From assembly GCA_023853785.1 (NCBI GenBank), contig JAJIRX010000154.1, positions 1 through 30,630 on the forward strand: a stretch of DNA of 30,630 bases, given 5' to 3'. Under the pieces are notes generated by a model that did not search any database, had not been told where the DNA came from, and saw nothing but the letters and a program-made list of their open reading frames with translations. Shown here piece after piece: positions 23,457 to 30,630 of the stretch. The stretch comes from Psilocybe azurescens (Eukaryota > Basidiomycota > Agaricomycetes > Agaricales > Agrocybaceae). How positions within the stretch are numbered: position 1 is the first letter of the stretch; each line of letters starts with the position of its first letter. The translations under genes and the position numbers were made by a program.

Positions 23457-23921
23457 TCTTGCGTTGAGTTTGATTAAGGGGAGAGGGCGTCAATGAAAAC
23501 CCTTATTTCAAAAACGATTGATCTGTTAAGTATATGAGTTTGATCGTTAAGCGCACTATGCCTGAAAGGGCGCCGGTGGGCGCTTTTCTGCCAAGAATCG
23601 TACTTTTCGGCGATTTCGTGTCGAAAAGTGGAGCAGTATCGCATGCAATTGGTCGGTTGAGACCTCGGCCAAGACGACATCTGCGTAAATTCCGACACGT
23701 CGCTCGGCGAGAGATTATCGTACTTTAAAATCAAGTGAATACTTAGTCCTTGAGGTACTTTGCCGATGATTTGAATTTGAATGCGGCAATCACATGGAAC
23801 GCTTGCAGTAAGAATGCATACGGTGACTAACCTTCATTTTGCTAGAGCTTTGGAACTTTAAAGAACTTCGGATGAAATTACATGTTGAATAGGCGCCCGT
23901 AACACCCCATGTGTTGATGTA
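23457..23921. other. Intergenic, 5' of methyltransferase remnant
   Basis: About 465 bases between the start of the decayed methyltransferase and the stop of hydrolase copy 1. No coding exon is supported. A short perfect inverted repeat lies at 23602-23629. Confidence 0.45.
23602..23629. repeat. 8-bp perfect inverted repeat
   Basis: ACTTTTCG at 23602-23609 pairs with CGAAAAGT at 23622-23629 across a 12-base loop, about 150-170 bases upstream of the methyltransferase ATG. It could be a dimeric transcription-factor site or chance. Confidence 0.5.
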
Positions 23922-26293
23922 TTACCAAAGATGCGACACAAGGCGCATCTGACTAAGGTTCAAGCCTGCCGCATATAATGCGTGGTCCTGAGAAGTCACC
24001 GACGCCTGAACAATCGCTTGCGCTTCTCGGGATGGTAAAGCTAGGTCAGGGAACGGTTTCCCAATCGGCTCGCAAACAGTTCCTGGAGGAGGGAGAGTGC
24101 CAACTTGGAAGTATTCTCGGACATGTTGCAGTGTGCAAAGAGACGGTGCAGATATCGAACAATGCTGTGAGGTGATATAGTGAATAGTTTGAAAGATGGC
24201 GCATGATGTCATAAACGCACTCCCACTGAGTTTTGCTGGAGAACAACGGATCCTTCGAAGCCTCTAGACATATTCTTTGCACTGCATATACATCTTCAGT
24301 TGAAGATCATATAAAATTGAAGATGACACATAAACGTACGCCCACAACGGAGTCACAGGATCTATACCAAAAATTCGCGTAAGTTCAACGAATTGGATTT
24401 AACCAAGACCCACTTACCTGCCGTGTTTCCAATGAGGAGGATGGGATGGCTCGTTTTGCCTACAAAGGGACCTGTATTATATACATCAGGATAAATTGTT
24501 TCAAGCAGCCAAGCAAGGAAGAGTCAAGACAATCTTACCACGGAATCGTGTCCTTGGGAGCTTGGGCCAACCGCTGTAAAAGCAAACATACATTTACTTG
24601 CTCGAAATTTGAAGTGAAACACTTACATGCAGTTAAACCTCAAGCTGGACCACAGCTCTCCCCATTGTGTGACTTTCAGCATCATTTCAAGGTGCTTTCC
24701 AGCCTTATGCGCGTCGTCGGGAACATAATCGAAATCATTGCATGTAATAGCTGTGGTCGAGTCCAAAACAATGTCGTATAAGTGCGTTGAAGGATCGCAC
24801 GAGCATTCAGAGACCAGCTGATCAGGATACATCGAATACAGAGGGGTCCCGTTTCCCGCAGCAAGCTCAGACAGCGCTTTAGCAAGAACAGGAAACGAAA
24901 AGAAAGGTGAATACAGCGAAGTGAAAATAGTCTTCCTCAATTTTGCATAATCCAGTATTCCATACGTTGATCCAGATTTGATTGGCATAGGCCGTGAGCG
25001 AATATGCTGGGTGATCTTAGTCAAATTCTGGCTAATGTTATCTGGGGTGGGAGCCCAGAAATCGCAGCCCTCTGGACCGGCTTCAGCACATCCCATGTAG
25101 AAATTGTCGAGGGCCTTGTCTGTATCGACCAATGAAGCTGTCCCATTGCCTGCGTTTATCATGGATTAATGATATGTCGGTATAGTGAATGTAGGCGATT
25201 GCGAGTACCTGTGTAGTAGTCCTCGGCATCAACAACACCGTCGATTACCATACGTTCGATTTTATCCTGATTTGAGGATTGAGAGCTAAGCTAAGCGCGC
25301 AAGACTGTACTGATCTTACTCACAGGAAAAATAGAAGCGAAAGTTGCCCCTAAGAGAGTTCCATAGCTGAAACCCCAATATTGTAACTTGGATATTCCAT
25401 GGGCTTCAACAATTCGCAGCATATCCCGAGCAGTTTGCTCTGTATTCATATACCTAAGATACCCGCTGTCGGTTTCTTCGGCCAATTGAGCAACGACCTT
25501 CGCCTGCGCCATAGTCCTATAGATGCCCTCGTCCGTGTTATTCACGAGGGATAGTCCGCCGTAGCCCCACATGGATCTTTCAATATCAGTTTTAAAGAAT
25601 GATACACGGGGCGTCGATCTTGATATTCCTGCACTCAAGATAGATAAGATATTGCACTCAAATTGCTTTCAAAAGCAAGAGGCATACCTCGAGGGTCAAA
25701 GCCCACAATATCAAATCCGGGACCAACAATTGTACTGAATTGATCTGCTGCCTTTCCAAGAATTAAATCCACCCCACTTCCACCAGGGCCTCCAGGGTTG
25801 AAGAGGATCGGTCCTCGATAGAATTCGGAGTCTTCAGGCACAGCGGCAGGTTTACGCACAAGTGCAATAACTGCTTCGTCGCCCTCTGGGTCATGGTGAT
25901 TCAAAGGTACCTGCACAGAGATAGCACTAGCTCAGTTCCTCAAAACTTGTGGTGGAGAGAAAGGGGTTTGTTCACAGTCAGACGAGCACATTGTCGATCA
26001 GGAGAGCATCCATGCCACACGAGATTCCTACTTGGCGGAAGCTATGTAGACAGGTGTAAGCTTCATAGCAGATCCTAGACGGAAGAAAGATGCAACTGAA
26101 CCTGTTCCCAAGGAAGCATCATGTCCTTCCAAGCTAAAGCTTCGTATCGAACTCGCCCCAAATCCAATCCGCTCCGAAGTTCGTCATTTATTCCGAAGAG
26201 ACCTGCGTCGCGATTCAGATGCAGCACAAGAAATAGCGCCCCCAAAATTCCAGATGTCGCGAAGATTGCCAGCTTGACCCTGTTGAAAGACAT
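23922..26293 (-). CDS. Membrane-anchored alpha/beta hydrolase with TAP-like C-terminus, copy 1
   Basis: Probable secretory-pathway peptidase of the S33/TAP-like alpha/beta-hydrolase group; the substrate is unknown. Eleven exons: 26293-26102, 26041-25976, 25910-25688, 25628-25324, 25266-25209, 25149-24627, 24573-24539, 24471-24418, 24361-24340, 24281-24221, 24164-23922; 593 residues with no frame break. A single N-terminal hydrophobic helix (VKLAIFATSGILGALFLVLH) suggests a type II anchor or signal peptide. CSPDRQCARLTVPLNHHDPE leads to the oxyanion-loop NPGGPGGSG, the nucleophile elbow GFSYG (Ser), the acid in DPVTPLW and the histidine in GHCS near the C-terminus, completing a Ser-Asp-His triad. 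I chose the Met at 26293 because copy 2 has its Met at the matching place; 26308 is possible. It lies in tandem with copy 2 upstream, 390 bases apart. Confidence 0.88.
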
Positions 26294-26400
26294 GGTTGAG
26301 ATCATCACTTGCTCAATATATGTTGCTCGTCGTCACTTTGCTGTGTTGCAGTCAATGGCTGTACGATATATTCTCATGCCAAAGACCGTTTAACCATTGT

Positions 26401-26416
26401 GTGTGAAGATTCCAAC
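26401..26416 (-). promoter_or_regulatory. Shared 16-bp upstream element, hydrolase copy 1
   Basis: GTGTGAAGATTCCAAC (plus-strand reading) begins 108 bases upstream of the chosen ATG of copy 1. The same element with one change begins 106 bases upstream of copy 2, while most of the sequence around both has diverged. Confidence 0.45.
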
Positions 26417-26683
26417 GTCTCCATTAACATACCCCAGCAGCCGTATAAATGGAGGAACCTGAATGCGGTCCGCGTTGCAAATTCGTTGATATCAATCTTC
26501 GTCTCAATCTGGGTTCAAATAGTCTAATCAACTCTCAGCACTGTCAAGGCACTGTTCTTGATTTGATCTGACAGGATTTAACTCTTTGGGTGGAACCCCA
26601 ATTGCGAAATTGAAGTATTTCAACGATCCACTGTTCAGTGGAGATGGGAGACGTGGTCCTAAGAAAACAAATCATTTGTAACA

Positions 26684-29121
26684 TCACAAAGGCCCTGATA
26701 CAACGTCCATCTTGCTAAGATCCACAACTGCCTCCAATAACTTACGATCCTGCGTACTCAAAGTAGCCTCATGGAAAATGGCCTGTGTTATCTGAGATTC
26801 CAAATCCGAATCCGAATTCGAATTAGGGAACGGTTGGGAAATCGGCTCACAGACAGTTCCTTTCGGAGGAAGTGTTCCATCCAGAAAATATTTCCGGACA
26901 TGCTGTTGGGTGCAAAGAGATGGCGCAGCGAAAGAGCAGTGCTGCAAATGAAACGTTCAAAATGTCCAAAGTTCAGTGTGGTTAGTGTCTACGTTGAGAA
27001 CGTTTTTGTTTGTAATGACGCTGAGAATGATACGTACCCCGAGTGAATTTTGCTGAAGGACGACGGATCCTTCGAAACCGCGAGACATATTCCGTGCTCT
27101 GTGTTCGCGCTTCAGGTTAATTTCCACATGGATATGAGTTCAAAAGAGTATGAGACTTACGCCCATAAAGGGGTGACAGGATCTTCAATGATTAATATAA
27201 AAATACTGCGACATTGACTGGGATACTAACATACGCTTACCTGCAGTATTACCAATTAGGAGGATAGGGTGGCTCGTCTTGCCCTCGAACGGGCCTAAGA
27301 TCATTCAGTCACAGATACACTAGATATAAGAGCGTGTCTGACCTCGAAATTGCGTCTTGGGAAACTTTGGCCATCCGCTGAAGGCGTCCATCATCATAAG
27401 TTAGTTGAATAAAACCCTTGTGTACTCAGCACCAGTGCTCTCACATGCAACCAAGTCTGGAACGAGCCCAAAGATCACCCCATTGCGACACTTTCATCGA
27501 CCCCTCAAAATGATCTTCCGCAGCTTGCACATCATCAGAAACGTACTCGCCATCATTGCATTGTATCGCAGTCGTCGAATCCGAGATAATATCAAATAGA
27601 GGACCGGGCGTCGACGGATCACAAGAGCATACGGGCGTCTTCCGTCCTGGAACTAAAGAATATAGCGCGGTCCCATTCCCAGCAGCAAGCTCAGCCAGCG
27701 CCTTGGATAGAGCGGGGAAGTACATATATGGCTTATAGAGTGTCGTGAAGATCGTCTTCTTCAACTTCGTGTAGTCCAATATCCCATACACCAAATCCGC
27801 TTTGATAGGCATAGGACGCGAGCGAATATGCTCGAACAGGTTAGTCAGGTTCTGACGGATATTGTCCACGGTGGGAGCCCAAAATTCGCAGCTTTCAGGG
27901 CCAGCTTCAGCGCACCCGATGAAGAAACCATCAAGCACCTTATCGGTGTCGACCAAGCTTGTTAACCATCGATCCACTTTGCCTGAATCAGAGGGGCGTA
28001 ATAGTTATATTGACATAGCTAAATTTACCTGCATAGTAGTCCTCGGCATCAGCGACCCCGTCAAGCACCATACGTTCTATTTTATCCTGAATTAGTATGG
28101 GGTGTCAGTCCAAACCTACGCGGTGCGCAGTTGATCTTACTCACCGGGAATATGGAAGCGAAAGTAGCTCCTAAAAGAGTGCCATATCTAGCACCGAGAA
28201 CGTCTAATGAGATAAGATACAAGCCATAGACAAGTGAAAGTGCCGCACGAGAGACCCCAATACTGCAACTTCGATCTTCCGTAGGCTTCTACAATTCGGA
28301 GCATATCACGAGCCGTTTGATCAGTATTCATATGTCTCAAATAACCATTGTCGGTTTCTGCAGCCAATTGGCCCACAACCTTCGCGCGTGCCAAGGTCCT
28401 ATGAATACCCTCATCCGTGTTATTTGCTAGTGGTAAATCATCGTATCCAAACAACGATCTTTCAATGTCTGTCTTGAAAAAGGATATACGGGGCGTTGAT
28501 CTCGAAATCCCTGTGCATATTAGATGAGTAGTTGGCTCTGAGCAATCATTGCAGAAACATACCTCTTGGGTCAAAACTGACGAGATCGAACTCAGGACCA
28601 ACGATGGTACTGAGGAGATCCGCTATTGGTCTAAGAATAAGGTCTACACCACTTCCACCAGGACCCCCGGGATTGAAGAGGATCGGCCCTCGATAGAGTT
28701 CAGAGTCCTGTGGAACCGCTGCGGGCTTACGCACGAGGGCAATAACCGCTTCCTCTCCGTCTGGGTCAGAATGGTTCAATGGAACCTGCAAAGAGGTTCA
28801 ATCAACGAAAGAAGTAGGAAATATGAATTCATTCACGATAAGACGGGAGCATTGACGATCAGGAGCGCATTCTTTCCAGACTAGATCCTTACTTGGGGAA
28901 AACTATACGAAAACCTTTCAACTGCACGTCATTCCACGAACACAAGAAAACCGTACCTGTTCCCAAGGATGCATGCCCATCCAAGCTGTGGCTTCACATC
29001 CAACTTGCGTCTTCGATTTGCTAGAGATATCAGCGCTTGTATTCGAGCGAGATAAGAAGAACCCTGTCCCTAGAATCGCTGACGCTGTAAAAATCGCCAG
29101 CTTGAATCGACTGGGAGACAT
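26684..29121 (-). CDS. Membrane-anchored alpha/beta hydrolase with TAP-like C-terminus, copy 2
   Basis: Tandem paralog of copy 1, with the same architecture and nearly the same introns. Exon 1 is 29121-28957 with an N-terminal hydrophobic helix (FKLAIFTASAILGTGFFL). Then come CAPDRQCSRLIVPLNHSDPD, NPGGPGGSG, ISRSTPRISFFKTDIERSLF, RMVLDGV-type sequence, SLVDTDKVLDGFFIGCAEAG, the DPVTPLW acid segment and the histidine exon beginning HCSFAAPSLCTQQHV, stop at 26684. The nucleophile motif is GLSYG only after removing an intron at 28188-28248 that splits the serine codon (TC|A); copy 1 has no intron there. Read without splicing, the region gives GLSCGTF and a stop. No frameshift is needed. An upstream element and a divergent neighbour at 29437 suggest a shared promoter region. 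Confidence 0.85.
28188..28248 (-). other. Copy-specific intron inside the catalytic Ser codon
   Basis: This 61-base GT-AG intron of hydrolase copy 2 begins GTGCGG and ends GCTAG. It interrupts the nucleophile serine codon after TC; splicing gives TCA TAT GGC ACT (Ser-Tyr-Gly-Thr). Copy 1 is continuous through this motif. GGCACT occurs near the start of the intron and again just after its end. Confidence 0.75.
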
Positions 29122-29226
29122 GATAACTTGCAAGGTTGAGTCGATTATCTTTCCTCGTCGTGGTCAGTGGTCAGGGTGGGAGGTAGTGTACAGAATATTG
29201 GCATATTCGACGCATATATAGCCTAT

Positions 29227-29242
29227 GTGTGAAGATCCCAAC
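29227..29242 (-). promoter_or_regulatory. Shared 16-bp upstream element, hydrolase copy 2
   Basis: GTGTGAAGATCCCAAC (plus-strand reading) begins 106 bases upstream of the copy 2 ATG and matches 15 of 16 bases of the element at 26401-26416. A TATATAT stretch lies just beside it at about 29214-29220. Confidence 0.45.
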
Positions 29243-29261
29243 CAACCACATGGCTGGTTGG
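29242..29261. repeat. 7-bp inverted repeat in divergent promoter
   Basis: CCAACCA and TGGTTGG flank a six-base centre. The repeat overlaps the end of the shared upstream element and lies between the divergent starts of hydrolase copy 2 and the MIR gene. It may be a dimeric regulator site. Confidence 0.5.
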
Positions 29262-29436
29262 GCCATGGCCGATACATGTCGTTGCTGATCAAACCGTTGA
29301 ATCCCTTAAGTATCAGACCGACGGATCACGACGGCAGGCTCAATGCGGTCGACTTCCTTTATGTAACTTCTACTCTAACCAAAGTTCAACTACATCCTCT
29401 TATTAACAGTTAGCGCCATTCCGACTATCGGGCGTC

Positions 29437-30427
29437 ATGTTCAGTCAAATTTGTGGTATTCTTTCTCTATGGGCGCTAATTTCTGGCCTTGGAGGACAAG
29501 CAAGAGCTGAGCCACGGGCTGGTACGTCTTCACGTCTACGAGTACATTACGTGTCGTCCAGCCATGTTGCACATTATGCTGAGACCAGATTCAGATGTTG
29601 CCCTTGGTTCAATCGTGACCATCCGCCATGTTGAAACGGGTGGATATCTGCATTCGCATGCTCTTTTCTACCCTAACGGCAGCCAACGTATATCATTTTT
29701 ATCATCTCGACTTCTTTTGACTAATACAGAGCGATCTAGAGCAACAAGTAACCCTATATTCTCAGGCAGACTCGAATAACGATTGGCAAATTCTCAACAG
29801 AACCAAAGTCACCAATAGTGGAGAATACACCGCGTTCGACTGGAACATTCGCCTCCTGAATTTGTGTACCCGACGATGCCCATCAAGCTACAACATCTGG
29901 CTACAGAGAAAGCTCTTCATTCACATTTGAACACAGTGCACCAGTGTCAGATGTCTGGTTCCAGAAAGAGGTGACAGGATACGGGATACGAGGATTCCTT
30001 GGAGACGAAAACGACGACTGGTCTGTTGAGATCGACAATGAAAGCCAACTCTTATCCACCCAAACGCCATTCAGACTTCACCACAGACTAGCTGGATGCT
30101 ATCTCTTTTCGCACAAGGTTACGCTTCCCGAATGGGGCCTGAAGCAGCAGGGAAGTTACATGCAATGTTGAAGGTGGACGAGACGCCAACTCATTGTGGA
30201 TTATCGAGACCGCCTTTCATCCTCTTCGTAAGCATATGTAGTATCAACTCTTCGTTCTCACTGACTGATCCAATCTTAACTATAGTGACTCAAGCAGCGC
30301 CCCAACCCACAGTGCCTCGGACAAGGTCGACGAGGCCCTCAATCCTCCTCAATCCAGTGGTGTCCTTGCCAAATTATGGCAAATTAAACAGGTCGTATGG
30401 AACTACGTAGGCGTGACGGATGGCTAA
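29437..30427 (+). CDS. Secreted stand-alone PMT2-type MIR-domain protein (recent derivative, possibly decaying)
   Basis: Small protein of about 271 residues. Exons: 29437-29521, 29589-29687, 29740-30227, 30286-30427. Exon 1 encodes a signal peptide (MFSQICGILSLWALISGLGG, then QARAEPRAG). The rest is a MIR domain closest to the PMT2 luminal loop: ALGSIVTIRHVETGGYLHSH, LYSQADSNNDWQIL, FQKEVTGYGIRGFLGDENDD, CYLFSHKVTLPEWGLKQQ, NSLWIIETAFHPL, and a terminal VLAKLWQIKQVVWNYVGVTD. No mannosyltransferase catalytic loop or membrane segment is present. The three introns match PMT2 introns in place and phase. Four single-base shifts must be assumed (about 29853, 29940, 30150, 30305); with them the total is 816 bases, divisible by three. 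The density of breaks is higher than in neighbouring genes, so a pseudogene is possible. The function, perhaps sugar or mannoprotein binding outside the cell, is only a guess. Confidence 0.62.
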
Positions 30428-30470
30428 AGCTACAAAGACGATTAATGGCCGGAACTCGGTATAAGGATTC
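30428..30470 (+). pseudogene. Residual PMT2-like sequence beyond the MIR-gene stop
   Basis: Past the TAA at 30425, the same frame reads SYKDD, a second stop, then WPELGIR. This aligns with the PMT2 segment YDSRPESWPTLRRGI that follows GLTD in the full-length enzyme. The ancestor therefore coded further, and the present end arose by new stop codons. No membrane-block sequence is visible in the remaining 160 bases of the window. Confidence 0.55.
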
Positions 30471-30630
30471 TGTTCATTCGTTTGACACTCTCTTTATGAT
30501 GTTAGGCTCCTGCCTTGTATTCAGCTGACATTCTTTATCCCTAATAGTATTGCTATTTATTCAGAATCCCAACTTCCGGCTCTGCTCAACTTTCGCGCGT
30601 CTCGCTAGATGGCATTTAAACGTAGGAATG

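Noticed and set aside
28188..28601. Hydrolase copy 2 as a pseudogene with a Ser-Cys change in the nucleophile motif
   Set aside because: The GLSCG reading arises only from intron sequence. Splicing at 28248/28188 restores GLSYG and the downstream frame.

Overview
This looks like nuclear DNA of a filamentous basidiomycete (mushroom-type fungus). The genes carry many short GT-AG introns of about 45-75 bases and some very small exons. The gene set is typical of fungi: a Bud14/Tea4-like polarity protein, a PMT2-type O-mannosyltransferase, CCT2, GMC oxidoreductases and TAP-type hydrolases. Exon boundaries below come from reading splice signals and family homology by eye, with no transcript evidence.

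Layout, left to right. (1) 1-1158: no supported gene. (2) 1159-5651, minus: SH3 plus Ras-association polarity scaffold. (3) 5652-7139: intergenic, ending in a TATA box. (4) 7140-15358: two GMC flavin oxidoreductases facing each other (plus 7140-10344, minus 12087-15358) with a GNAT acetyltransferase gene (minus 10518-11588) between them. (5) 16146-18217, plus: chaperonin CCT beta subunit. (6) 18495-21824, plus: PMT2-family protein mannosyltransferase. (7) 22045-23456, minus: decayed family-2 O-methyltransferase. (8) 23922-26293 and 26684-29121, both minus: tandem duplicate membrane-anchored alpha/beta hydrolases with a TAP-like C-terminus. (9) 29437-30427, plus: a small gene with a signal peptide followed by a MIR domain. 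Its exons match the luminal-loop exons of the PMT2 gene 8-10 kb away.

Two themes stand out. First, the reading frame is broken by single-base changes, mostly in short homopolymers, in almost every gene, including essential CCT2 and PMT2. This looks mainly like sequencing or assembly error, so several apparently broken genes are probably intact in the organism. The O-methyltransferase is an exception, because it also has a large internal deletion, an in-frame stop and a lost splice acceptor. Second, the window shows gene birth by duplication: the GMC pair, the hydrolase pair (one copy has an extra intron inside the catalytic serine codon), and the secreted MIR gene apparently made from a signal-peptide exon joined to PMT2 exons.

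The best candidate for something undescribed is the stand-alone secreted PMT2-type MIR protein at 29437-30427, which shares a 315-base divergent promoter region with one of the hydrolases. I see no classical biosynthetic core gene, transposon, CRISPR array, tRNA or rRNA.
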